Positions 23,369-35,700 of a stretch of 64,000 nt of DNA are shown here, one piece after another. Origin of the DNA: Hymenopellis radicata (taxonomy: Eukaryota > Basidiomycota > Agaricomycetes > Agaricales > Physalacriaceae); assembly GCA_015501595.1 (NCBI GenBank), contig JADNRX010000231.1:24277-88276 (forward strand), written 5' to 3'. Position 1 is the first letter of the stretch. Each line of letters begins with the position of its first letter. The notes under the pieces were generated by a model. The model saw nothing but the letters and a program-made list of their open reading frames with translations. It ran no database searches and was not told where the DNA came from. The position numbers and the translations under genes are program-made.

Positions 23369-23633
23369 ATTCTCAGTAGACAGAGAAGACGCGAAGCGGC
23401 CTGGTATGGTACTATGACCTGGGAGCGCAGGAGCGTAGGATGCTGACTTTAGATAACTGTTTGAGGAACCTAAGGAATGCGCATCAGTGATTATGATGAA
23501 ACCAAAGACATGTTTCATTACCTCTGTACGGTTCGCGTATTTCTTGGTTTACTGTGTATCGAAGAAAAAAGTAGAACGGTTAAAGGCGCGCTCCTCCTTG
23601 TTTGGGTGAATGGCAGTTGGACGAGAGAGCGGT

Positions 23634-24064
23634 AGGGTGGGGAAATAAGTCCGAGCTCAGTTATTTACCAGTAAATTACCAGCGGCCCGCAGAGGCCATG
23701 TAATTTACTTATTTACCAGGTAATTTACCTTGCACGTGATGGTCACGTGACACGTTTGGCGGCGCAAATTTCCTCCCAAAATTTCTTCAAAAAATGCTGT
23801 AGAAACAGCTCTCTGAGTTATCCCAGGCCACTGATTGGCTTTAGGGCACTACAGCCACCTCCCTCGACTAATCGGGCTTGTGCTGACACTGATATATATC
23901 CGGAAATGGGTTGGTGGGCGGCCCCGGGCGGGTGCACGTGACAGGTAAATTACCACCCGAAATTTGACCCTCGGCCGGCCATGTAATTTACCAGGTAATT
24001 TACTGTAATTTACATGTAAATAAGTGTTTTGGTAAAAAACCTCCACTTATTTTCCCCCACCCTA
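23634..24064. mobile_element. hAT-type MITE, 431 bp
   Basis: A non-autonomous DNA element with terminal inverted repeats TAGGGTGGGGAAATAAGT (left) and ACTTATTTTCCCCCACCCTA (right), flanked by perfect 8-bp direct repeats GAGAGCGG at about 23626-23633 and 24065-24072. An 8-bp duplication and a TAGGG terminus are hAT hallmarks. Seven copies of GTAATTTAC/GTAAATTAC cluster near the two ends (three left, four right), as expected of subterminal transposase-binding motifs. No coding capacity. It sits about 265 bp upstream of paralog A. Left edge may be off by one base. Confidence 0.85.
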
Positions 24065-24072
24065 GAGAGCGG

Positions 24073-25158
24073 CGTTCACTCGGCTCTGCCGCGTGATGAT
24101 TTCCACGTGACTCGGGCACGTGTACGCGCGCCATTTTTCTCCTTCAAGTTCCTACTGCCATCATCTCTCCTGGTCCTCCTCAGACACGGCTCGTCCTTCT
24201 GTAGTGGACAAAGGAAGAATATGTCGTCCTCCTCGGCCAACCGACAGCTGGTCTCTCCGGCGGCCGCCATATTACGCCCTAACGTCCAACGTGTCGGACC
24301 AGTGTCAGGATGTCTGCAAATAGGATTCATCGCGATTCAGCGCGAGAAATTCGTGCTAAGTATTAGGGGTCGCTGGGCTGGGAAATGCACACTCCCACGC
24401 ATTTAGTCACCCTCGATTCTGTTTTCCGACTTTGGCACAGGACCATGCATAGGCGCAACAGGACTCAGCGCGGCGTGGCGCAAGAAATTGGGACGGATAG
24501 TCGCTGGGCTAAGAAATGCGCACACTGACTTCTGCACAGGCAACGCCCTCATCTGTCGCAGGGCTCCATAGGGTACTACTCTCCATTCCATAACCAGAAC
24601 CATGTCCATTCCCAATCCATTCCCTGTCATTACCCACCAACAATTTCTATCGGACCGGGCGAGCTCCCACTGGCCGGTGCCATGATGATTCGGGAGGCAC
24701 ACACAACGATATAACTGTCTCTCGCGTAGGGTTTGTCGGTCTGTTAAAATTGATGATGGTGATTCAAACGGTTATGGAGGTCAGCTATTCGACAACGAGC
24801 CTGATCGCTGTGATGTGAACTTTTTTCTTATCAGCGTCGCGCGCTCGTGCCCGACTTGGCCATTACCTCTCTTTTGGATCGACGGAAGACCTGCGAGGCT
24901 ATGTTCTGTCCGGCGAGCCAACAAGGCGCTAGGATTGACGTCCTAGCCTAGCCGTACAGACGCAACAGAGATTAATGTACTTAGGATGCCCCAGGCCCTT
25001 TGTGTCGATATCGATGAATCGCAGTTGATTGAGGAAGGCCTTGACTGTCCTTAGTAAAGGGAGATACCACTACGTGAGTGTTGATGCTTCTGCACATCGC
25101 CGCTTGGAGTCCGCCTCTGCACGTCGGCATAGTACTTTCTTGATGAGAGGATCTATTA
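24073..25158. other. Intergenic, no supported gene
   Basis: A plus frame from ATG 24221 (MSSSSANRQLVSPAAAILR) looks protein-like for about 35 residues but has no supported continuation. Two loose direct repeats of GGTCGCTGGGCT..GAAATG occur near 24366 and 24500. Nothing else is seen. Confidence 0.4.
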
Positions 25159-26714
25159 CTACTGTTTCTTTGCATAAAACTGTTCACCCCCTATCCATAG
25201 GGCCAGTAAGCTCGTCTTCTTCTCTCCTGCAGTCTCTTTGTTCTGTCTCGAGTATTTAGCAGCAACCTTCGGGAAACAAGTTTTCATCAGCCATGTCTCT
25301 AGTAACTCCTTCAGTCCGCGAGTTTTGGAGCAAGTCGGAGAAATTGTGGGCGAAACGTCAATAATGAGGGTGGCGAGTTGCAAGTTGTTGCCAGACAAGG
25401 CTGAATCCAGTATTCCCCAAACACCTTGTGATCCCAAGTCCTTGGCTTCCAGGGGAACAAGTATAGTCAGACGCAATGTGAGCTGTCGGAGTCTCGAATT
25501 GGGCGGAACGGCGGCCAAGCTTTCAACATACCACTCAAAGCGGTCTTCGTCAAGTTCGTCAAAGACAAAGCCTTCAAGAATGCTAAAATCCATCTCCGAA
25601 CATTTGACACCACCGAGGTGGAGCGGTGTACCTGTCGCATCTTCGACTAGTGCAGAAATATGTCAGAGGATAAGGGGAATTCTAAAGAAGTGCACCACAT
25701 ACAATTTGTGAAGTCATCCAACCACAAAAAAGAGAGTTCGTACCGGCGAATTAGATTGTTGATCCGGATCACAGTTGTGGCGGTCATCGCTGATCCACCC
25801 GCGAATATCTGCAAGTTGTCCACATCGATGAACGGCGACCACTCATCGCTTGCGAGGAAATCCATCAACATCAATATGCCACATCCAAGGGACTTGGAGA
25901 GTGTCAGCTCGAGATCTGACACAAATAAGAAGGACGTCGTGCGGGGCTTGTCGACCTCCCATTCCGTCCAGGTATCCTCCTCGTCCCAGTCCATGTATCT
26001 TCTTCGATTTCAAGCGACATCTGATCCGACGTGTAAGTGGTATGCGGAATGAGGGATATACTGTCAACACAGAGCTCCGTAAGCACCATATCCTCCCAGT
26101 AAGCCAGGAACACGTTAAATGCTGCGATGGAGAAGGTGCTGTTCCTGAGGGTGAGGTGCGTAACCGAGGATTCCTTCAGGATGCGTAAGTCGTTCAACTC
26201 GATGGAGGTCTCATTGTGGAAATGCATGTGGTCGAGGCAAAGAAATCTGAGTTTGTGCATTTTGGGAATAAAGGATAAGAACGAGAGGAAGAGCGGACGA
26301 CTGGCAGTGGGAATGAAAGGTGAATTTTGGGGCAACGAGCCGTTGGATTTCGATGAGAGAATTCAAGTATCGCGACGAATGTGGAAAGATTGGGATCATT
26401 TTCTAGGGCCTGGCAAAGGTTGCGGAGCGACGAGTCTATATGGCGATCATTGGCGTGAAGAGAAATCCTTTCGAATATGATTTGGCGAATAATAGCAATC
26501 GTGTCGGGCCAGACCAAGCAGACTGTGCACAGGTCACAAAAGTACGCCGCTTTTTCGTCTCCGGACACAGGGGTATAGCGAGGGTTGGATTCGGAGCCGT
26601 ATGGAGATAGCTCTCGGATAATGAGAGTTTTGATTTCGAGAGGAATGCCAGGCTGAGTCTTTTCTCGTTATGAGAAAGCGGAATGGATCGAGACAACAAT
26701 CGGACGCGTACCAT
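25159..26714 (-). pseudogene. F-box/LRR-like protein, paralog B, frameshifted
   Basis: Same family and start architecture as paralog A: ATG 26712-26714, then a 53-bp GT-AG intron, then TQPGIPLEIKTLIIRELS ... LCTVCLVWPDTIAIIRQI. The body aligns with paralog A (SLRNLCQALENDPNLSTFV; FIPKMHKLRFLCLDHMHFH; WSPFIDVDNLQIF; VIRINNLIRRYE). The end reads LKELLETWLMKTCFPKVAAK. A GTATGT...CTGCACTAG intron near 25640-25710 fits. Two single-base frame breaks remain: near 26340, at a CCCCAAAA run, and near 25990. If they are real the gene is dead; if they are sequence errors it is intact. It lies next to the end of repeat arm 2. Confidence 0.65.
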
Positions 26715-27097
26715 GATTGCGGAAGTCTCCCAGAAAAGACGACTGGAAGAACGGATCCCGAGACGAGGACTATCCTCTGGATTCTATGAACTACGCGCTC
26801 CTTGGTAGGTCGTGGTATGAGTGCAAGAGGAAAGGTCTCAGCGTTACTTAAGCAACCTGTCACTGACAGCTCGGCATCGCCGCCGTTCGTCTGTTGCATT
26901 CGACGCGTTTCCGACGCGTTAAGCGTGCTTGCAGGACAGCGTAAGGGACGGGGATAGACGCATTGAGGAGGATTATGTCACTGTGCGCCACATTTCAATT
27001 TGTAAGGAAGGTCAGTCTGGAGGAGGGCAACTGAGGCCCGGATGAAGAAAATAAAAGCCACCGGAAAGTATACAGCACGCTCCTCTCAAAAAAACGG

Positions 27098-29400
27098 CTG
27101 CTAGATATGTAACGTACTAATGAAATGCCGAAACAACCTGTGAGTCTACTACTGTTGGAATGAATAAAGAGCGAAGCTCGCTAATGATAGCTATCGAAGT
27201 GGTATCATCTTCGCCGGCGCTGAGTGGATGCAAGGTCATCTGCGCCAATAACGCGATCATCATCCACGTACTCTCCCCAATAAACTTAGCCAGCCTTGCT
27301 CTCTCAGCAATGTAATCCGCCTCCTTGGCGTGGAAACTGGCACGATCAAAGTCGGTGAAGCGAACGCGCCCCGATGCATCCTCCATGATGTTCCAAGACC
27401 GGACGTCGCGATGCAGAATCCCCGCCTCATGTATGCTTCCAAGAATCGAGCGCAACGATTCCCTGATAAGACCCAATTTAAGAACTCGTATTGATTAGAA
27501 AGATAGAGACTGGACGTACTGTGCCTGTGGGGAAAGATCCACTTTGCGGTCACTGTCCATGCGCGTCCAAGGGGAAGTCCGGCATCAGAGAGCATCAGGA
27601 CGCATAAGTTCGCATCCGGGTTTTCGCGGAAACCAAGTACGGATGGTATCCCCGCCACGCCGGCATCGTGTAAATGGCGGTAAACGCGCAGCTCGTGCTT
27701 TAGGCGTCGAATGCTGGCTTCTTTGGAAGCTACCTTGAGGATGAAAGGACGACGAGTGTTGGTCGAGGCGCAGATTCGATCACAACGCGATATACGTCGC
27801 CCACAGCACCTGAGCCGAGTGGCTTGTCCGCGATGATGCTGAGATAGTCCTTTGGCCGGTAACGAGGCCTGCGGTCGGATTCCGTTCGGAAGAGGAGAAG
27901 AGGAGCAGGCGAGTCAAAGTAACTGAACCGGAAGAATACTGCCACCGCAGGAAATGAAGCAATATATTTGGTCATTTCCTGTAAATACTACTCAGACTAG
28001 CTTCATACGACGAGTCGGCACTCACCTCGTCCAAGACTTGCACGGCGGCATCGTCGAGTTTACGTCGCTTGGACCGATTCGTCGGAGCCAACTCGGACGT
28101 TTGTTTCCGTTTGCCCAAACGAGGGTTCTCCAATTGACGCGCCCTCTGCACGGCATCAGAAGCGACGGCGATATGGAGCGCCGTCCACAATTCACCGTAC
28201 GAAGGGTCCTTGCACGAGCAAATGTCAATAAGATTTGACAGATACAGAGTTTGCAGTTCACGATGCCGAATGCCAATTCGCACAAAGTTTCCACAGTCGA
28301 AGATTATAAGGGAAGCGTCGGTTTTGACAGCGGCCACCCATGCCTGCAATCTTTCAGCTTCCGAAAATCGATGTAATAAAAGTGATCTCTCACCTTTTGA
28401 ATATAATCCTCGCATTGGGGAACATACCCGTCTGCTTTCTCGGCAATACGATCTACAAGGCCGATATCGCGAGATGTAGCCTGTTGTGAAGGCACTCTGA
28501 TACGCACTCGACGACTTCGCGGGGTCCACCTGTTGTCGGTAACGTCCATAGAGGGTCCGGTGCGTCGGGAGGCGGCGTTTGTGTAGATGACGCCCCAGAG
28601 TAATGCGAGTCTAAGCGCCAAGGGAAGCCGTCTATGCCGTCTAGACGCGCCATATCCTCCATAACAGGCAAACCATCTGTACAAAATATCATACACGATG
28701 CCAGGTGGGTTGTGTGCGCAAGGAGACGCGTATACATCTCCCGATTTTTCCGGTTCAACGACTTGAAATCGTCTGGTGAAAGGTCCCAAACATGTAGAGT
28801 AAGGTTCTGAGAGGAGTACTTTTCGTTCACCAGTGTGGGTTTTATAGCGTGATCCGCATTGAGCCACCTCAGCATAGTAGCGGTACAGTCAGGTTGACTT
28901 GGGTGGAGGATGAGGCTGGATGCTATTTGCGTCGTAGCAAATTCCACGCCTTTCTCGCCTATCTTTATGATCGAAAGTGCGTCCGCAGTCTCTATTCTCT
29001 CATAGGAGAGAATTTCATGAAATGTGAAGTACTCGTCCTGCAAAGTGTCAAGCGGGGCGGAAAATGATTCCAAAGCAGCAAACAAGTCACATGAAAGAGA
29101 AGGCAAGATTTTAAGGTGCTTTCAAAATAAGACTTTCAGATACATGACGATCCAGAAAGTGCAATGGCGCGACCGGAATGGGTGGAGTGAGTGATTCGCT
29201 TCCTTTGCAGAAATGGTGGGTTGAAATCAAAGAGTATCTGGCGGCACGTAGGAGACGGCGCGCGAGTCGAGTGGGAGGACGCCGTCCTTTGTCTGGCATC
29301 TTCTCACAGAGTGCAGCGGCGATGGGTAGAGAAAACGAACATGGAGGCGCATTCGAGCCACAAACCGGTTCTCCGGACCGCCGTTATTGATCAACGCGCG
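27098..29400 (-). repeat. Inverted repeat arm 2 (FunK1 duplication)
   Basis: Reverse-complement partner of 14825-17133. The inner edge is sharp at CTGCTAGATATG. The outer edge fades near 29380-29400. Confidence 0.9.
27117..29106 (-). pseudogene. FunK1-type protein kinase, copy 2, intact start but frameshifted
   Basis: Retains the ATG lost in copy 1: MPSLSCDLFAALESFSAPL, then the FunK1 region and an intact KPLGSGAVGDVYRVVIE P-loop. About 4 bp are missing just after it near 27765, so the ILKVASKEASIRRLK segment falls out of frame. A G is missing near 27571 (LPLGRAW versus LPLGRRMD in copy 1). The catalytic GILHRDVRSWNIMED and FTDFDRASFHAKE parts are intact, with an intron before the catalytic exon near 27480-27520. 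Lesions differ from those of copy 1, so the two copies decayed, or were misread, independently. Confidence 0.8.
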
Positions 29401-29704
29401 ACACGTGCTATGTGCGCAATGAAATTTGTTGGGGGCGTACATATAAGAACTTGTGCTCAACATTGTGAACATTTTCGTGCTAAGGACACTAGCTAGAAAC
29501 CATAAAGTGCACGGGATTCACAAGTGGCACGACTTCAGCCAAGATGATTGCTTTGTAGATAGTAGATCCTCGGGGGCTTCAGTCAGCTTCGCGTACCTTT
29601 GCTTTTCCAAAACTTATTGCTGTGAGATTCGTGCTTGAAGGCTACCACTACAGAATCACCATAAATTAGTCGAACAAGGTATACAAGAAAAACTATCGTC
29701 CCAA
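29107..29704. other. Outer flank of repeat arm 2 and intergenic DNA
   Basis: Bases up to about 29400 belong to the inverted repeat; the remainder shows no gene. Confidence 0.5.
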
Positions 29705-32700
29705 TCATTGTCCCAAATAAGTACGTATGCAGGCCGTCCTAATGCGCGCGCGCCTTACGCGTCGCAGCCCGCTTCTCCGCTCGCGACACCTACGAGTGGC
29801 GCTGTCAATAGCCTGCAACCACACTGTCGATCGATCGATTAGTGAGCGCCTCAGCGACGGAGAGAGAGCACACGTACATTGACAATCCCGGACAGAAGAC
29901 GCTTTAAGGGAAACAGCCTCCCCACCGCGTGGGTACGGCAGAGCCACTTGGAACCCAAGGTCGTCTGAACGCGCTGATCAGTACTCAATCCAAGACGTCC
30001 AAATCAACAAGGGCTCACCATGGCTCTCCTTCACCTGCGCCTCCGCAAGCGAGATCGGCTATACCACAACAATGAACACCCACCAGCATAAACACACAAA
30101 CCACTCACCATCCTATACAGATTCTTCGCCGTCGCATCCGTCAACACCAGAATATCACTACACAAAAACGCATGCAGCCGCCGCCCGCTCTTCGCCTTGC
30201 ACAATATCCCGTCCTTCAGCAGCTTCCGCTGCCCCATATTCCGCGTAGGCGCCGTCAGATCCAGGCGGCCCTGCCCAATCCACAGATGCTGCGATATCGT
30301 GCGCAGGATCTCCCGCCCTTCCTGTTCACGAATAGTCTCGTTGATATGGTCGAGTATCCTCTCCGCGACTTCAACAGAGTTCGTAACCGCATCACGTTCG
30401 GGTCCGGGATCAGTGTAATGAACAATCTAAAGTGGTGTCATTGAAGCGGGCGTGTGTGTGGTAGAGAAGACGTACCTGCTTGATCAACAAGGATACCGCG
30501 TTATTCGTTGCACTATGCCATCGTTCAATAACCCTTCAGAGAACATAGAATGTTTAAATAGCTTACTAGGAATAAGCAAATAACTCGATAAATCCAAACT
30601 CCTCGCAGCAGGATCATCGCGGAGTTTCTACAACACACACACACATTAGCATTAGCCTTCCACACACCGCACCACACTCACCTGCAAATGCGCCGCAAGA
30701 TCCGGCCTCGAATCCCTCAGAGCCCGGAGCACCTTGATCGCGTTCGACTGGTTGACGCAATACTCCATGTACACCGCCATGCTCGACATATGACTCTGAA
30801 TAACGTCCCCAATGTGGTCAACATACAACCGACAATCCTTCTGCCGCTCCTCCAGCGCGCTCATGAACGTCTATACGAGAAAGACAATGAGGCTACCGCA
30901 TGTAGTGATGTAATAGCCACACGCACCGTGTTGGTGATGAGGATGTCCTCGACGTTGGCAAAGACAACGGTGATGGCTTTCGTGTCCAGTAGAGGGAGCA
31001 TGCTCGAGTAAAAGTGCTGCATAGACGTCAAGACGAGAGGAATGTACACGACGGAGACGCACCTCGACGATAAGCTGCAAGTCATGCACATACGCGACCT
31101 CGGTGGCAATGAGCTCGAATATAGCCTATCCCAGACATCAGCACAACACCCCTACAACCCAACACACAACACACCTCTTGCCTCTTCCGCTCGCTAGTCG
31201 GTATCCCCTCCAACGCCGTCTTATCCACCAAACTCGCCCACGACTACCAACCCCAAACATCAATACGTACCCCATCACAAAAACAGAAAAAACACTCACA
31301 CTCCCAAACGCCGGACTCCCACTCCGCTGAATATCACCAGGCCGCCCACCATATCCGGACTGTTCAAAATCGGCGCAGAAATAACCAACGGGCACTTTCT
31401 CTCGCTGCTGCTGTTGCTGCTCTCCACAGGCGTCCGGCTGCGTCCCAGGAAGTGGAGGAAACCAGAGTACGAGCTGCGGCTGTCGCCCCCGTCCTTGTCC
31501 TTGAGCGACGGCGGTTGAGACACCACAGACACCGTGGGCGACATATCCACGGAAGAAGCAACGGAAAGTCTATTAGGGTTCGCGTGCGCACTCCGGAAGG
31601 CTTCATATCGATCAAAAGCATCGTTGAGGTGGTCCGCCGGATCCGGGGGCGGGGGCAGAGGCAGCTCTTTGTGCACGAGCGACGACGCGGAATGCGAGAC
31701 CTGTTGGCGCGGCGCGAGGGAGGCGGCCGCCGCTTGCTCGATCGCGACCGTTGTCGCACTGGGCGTGGAGGAGGTTTGACATTGTCGTCCTGTTTGAGAA
31801 TGAGTCCTGCGGCCTCTAGCACGAGCTGCCGCTCGTGTTCCCTTGCCTCGCGTTCCGCCTTTGTCTCTGGGTACGCGTCATCCAATTCGCTATCGCTGTC
31901 ATCGAACGACATGTAGTTCGATTCATCGGAATCCGAGTCTTCCTCATCGCTACTGTCTGTCGCATTAGCTTTTACCTCTACATCTCTTTCATCGCCGGCC
32001 ATCGTAGTCGTGGAATCATTCTGAGAAGCGTCCGCGGCCACGGGTACACTTGGTCGAGCCTGAATCTCGATGGGACTTTCCGTGATTGAGGATGCCTCGT
32101 GTATAGGAGCGTGTATTTGCGTCTCGCCTTCGTAGAGGTTGAAATAATCCATTGCGATGCAAGTTGATTTAATTGAAGAGTACATGTAAAGAAAAAGAAA
32201 AAAAGCAATTTCAGCCTACGACGCAAGGTAAACAGGGAGACTGGGAGGATGGGGAAGTGACTAACCCTCAACGTCTAGATACGCGGCGGGCACGATGACT
32301 ACCATGCCCCCTTGTTCCGCCTTCCACCACTCCAGATCGCTGTCGTCGATGATGGTGATCGTATCGCCTTCAGTGAAACTGAGTTCTTCGGGTGAGGTGC
32401 CGTCGTAAGTATATAGCGCCTTCGCCTTGACTACAAACCAGAGTTAGTACAAGCTGTCGGAAGAGACAATAACATACTGTTCTTCAAAGGCTCCACGAAA
32501 GTCTGCGGGAACATGCCCGACTTTCCAGATGAAACCAGCTTTCCATACCACCAATCACCTCCAGTCTTCGATGGGTTGGCGACGATAATCATATCCGGAC
32601 CAAAGCCTAAACCAACGCGTTCAGAAAAGCCTAACAATTGTTAAAAGTATACGCACTCAAATCCTCCGCACCCTCTCCGTCGTAAGCATACAACGACCGA

Positions 32701-35700
32701 ACTCGGATATCTGAAATGCGATCAGCATCAATGTATAAATCCTTCAACATGAACGAACATACCAGAACTCTTGTCAATATCAGCAAGCGGATCCGGAATC
32801 GCGCTCTCCACCTCGTGAACATGAATATCCGGAACAGACGCAGGCGGCAATATATCCTCAACAGCCTCCTCCTCCTCCATCGTCGACGGCAGCTTCTCCA
32901 TAACCGGCGTCCCATTCTGCGACTCAGACGCCAGCCCAGCATACCAATCAACACTCTGACGCTTACTGCTCGCGTTCGAATACATCTGCTCGTGTCCCTC
33001 CAACGACGGCGGTATAGGCGCAGGAGCAGGTGGCGGTGGCGGAGATGGCTCTCGCGCCACAGTCGAGATATGCGGCGGTGGCGCGGTATCTCCGAGCACC
33101 TTGCCAGACACTCCAGGTCCACTCTTATCCACTGTAGTCGCCTTGCGCAACCGCGCGCCACCTTGGATAGCGGACAAGAGCGCACCCCGGTCACCTGGAG
33201 CCGCTGCAGGTGCAGATGTAGCCGGCGGGGGAGGCGCCATCGGTGGCGGAGGTGCAGCAGGAGCAGGAGGAGCAGGAGGAGGAGCAGGCGCCGCTGGTGC
33301 TCTGGGTGCAGGAGGTGGTGTAGGTGCCGGAGGAGGCGTCGATGGAGACGAGGGTAACAAGCCCTTGAATAGCTTGTTCGCGATATCCAGCCTCTGGGCC
33401 CTATTACCGCCAACCTCATCGTCACTGCTATCGTCCTCATCGTCCTTCTCGTTGATGACGTCCCAATCATCCTCGTCTGCAGCAGGCGCGGTCTGATACG
33501 GAGACTTGACGGGAACGGGAGTAGTCGTTCTGGGCGACCTGGAAGCAGACGGCGAGGTGGGCGTAGCTGTTGATATAGCAGGTGTAGCTGGTTTCGCCGC
33601 CCAGGGGTTAGTACCACTCGCAGTAGCAGGAGGCGTCGAAGCAGCGCACGCACCTTCTTTAATCAAACGACTGAACGGGTTGGTGCTTGACTTATCAGCA
33701 GGAGGGGAACTCGCAGCGGGGGGAAGGGGAGGAGGGGGTGGTGGCGCAGCGTCGACAACAGACTCCGGCCTGGGCGTAGTAGCCCGATTCCTCAAAGCCT
33801 GCATCTTCGCCTCGTACGCTTCCTCCTCCAACCTCGCCTCTTCCTCCATCTTCCTCATCGCTTCCTCTCTGGCTTCCCGCTGCTTGCGAATGGCTTCTTG
33901 CCGAGCACGGAAGGCGTCCTCTTCAGGATCAACCTCTGGCTCGGGTGGAGGTGCGGGAGCGACGGGAGGCTTTGGAGCAGCAGGAGCAGAGCGTGGTACC
34001 ACAGGCGGAGCAGCCCTTGGCTTTGGCGGAGGAGGGGCTGCTTTAGCCCTGGGAGCCGGAGGAGCTGGAGCCTGGCGCAGCTTTGGAGCAGGCGGCGTAG
34101 GAGCAGGTGGAGCAGCCGCCCCTTCCTTCAACGACTTTTCCCTCTCCAGTCTCTCTCTCCTTTGCTTTTCCCTCTCTTCAGCCTCCTGCTCTGCAATCCT
34201 CGCCTTCTCTTCAGCTTCCTTTTTGTCCTGCGCCAAGCGATCTTCAACAGAGGTATCCACTGGCGTCGCAGACGGCGCCGCAACAAGGCCCAGTGCAGCC
34301 TTGCGGGCTTCAATGCGGCGCTGCACCTCTGCTGCGCGTTCCTCCTTCGTCATGTGAGCCATGCTCTTACCTGCTGGTCCAGGCGTCGCCGGGCTACGAG
34401 GAACAGGAGATGACGCGGCCGGTGGCGGGGCCGGAGGAGGCGGTGCTGGTGCTGGAGACCGAGTCCTGGGAGGGCTTCGGGACGGTCATAACCTCTGTCT
34501 CTTTCGCGGTCGCGGTCTCGCTCCCGTTCATATTCCCTGTCGTCTCTATCACGATCACGGTCGCGATAGTCGCGCGAAGGAGAGCCGCGGCGGTACCCAT
34601 CGTCGTAATCCTTGTCACGATATCCACCTCGAGAATAAGGACGGTCCCGGTCCCGGTCGTCGTAACGGGATGAACCATAGCGGTCGTCCCGGTCATCGTA
34701 CCGTCCGTGTCGTTCATTCGTCCTGTCACGATCCCGGGCCCATTGCCGCTTCTCGCGGTCCTTCCGTTCCTCCACTGCCTTTACCTTGCGTTCCAATTCA
34801 GGCAGCTTTTCGTGGGTAAGGGACAGTAGTTCTCTTTCCAACCTCCGGCGCTCTTCATCCTTCGACGACGTACGCGGGCCACGCGAAACATATTCCAGGT
34901 CGCGTGTCACCCGATCAATGCGATACTTCATGTCCTCCATCTCCCTCTCCAAAGCCTCATCCTCAGCTGTTTTATTGGCCTCTTCTTCCGCGTTGCGATC
35001 CAACATATGTGCAGTATTCGCAAGCATGTTCTTCATGTCTGCGAGGTCCGCCGATGGTCCAACATCGTTCCTTGAGCGAACCTGATCGCGGTCGACGTGG
35101 CGTTTCCGCGGCTGGTACACGCCGCCAGGGGGAGGAGAGTCTTCGTGCTTGTAGATGGTGGCATCGCGACCAGAGCCAATCGCCGAGCCACTGTTGTGGA
35201 AGGAACGGTCCTTTAATCGAGAGATTGGAGCATCCATGCCAGATGGCGAGCGAGATCTGGTTTCGTTTTTCAAGACATCCTTCAAAAAGTTGACAGAGTT
35301 GCCCAGATCGCGAGCAGATGGCGGGACGAGTTCTGGAGGTAATTGGTCGGGAATTTCGTTTCCGTTAAGCTCTGTACTTGTAAGAAAAGGTTCAATGAAA
35401 AAGAGGATGACATACTGCGATAGATAAGACCCATAGCAACATGGAATTCGGCCATATTGAGCATACCACGGTCATCCACGTCAGCTAGAGTCCTGTAATA
35501 TCGTGTAAGAGCTACGAAAAAAGGGGAACGAAATAGCGCACCATATACGCGCCAAGTCGTCCTTTCCAAGACCACTCTGTCCAAAAACCTCCAGCGCCGT
35601 CTGACCACTGATAAAACCAGTATTGCTCGTATCCCAAGCACGGAAGATCTGATCATAGCTCTTCTTCTCGCCCTTCGACAACGCCCACGGTACGCGTGGC

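Noticed and set aside
24361..24530. Direct repeats of a GGGTCGCTGGGCT-like sequence
   Set aside because: Only two imperfect, short copies with no termini or target duplication; not enough to define an element.
33506..34357. 283-codon plus-strand frame rich in Gly/Ala/Ser
   Set aside because: It is the antisense shadow of the Pro/Ala-rich part of the Pan1-like gene; it has no domain of its own.
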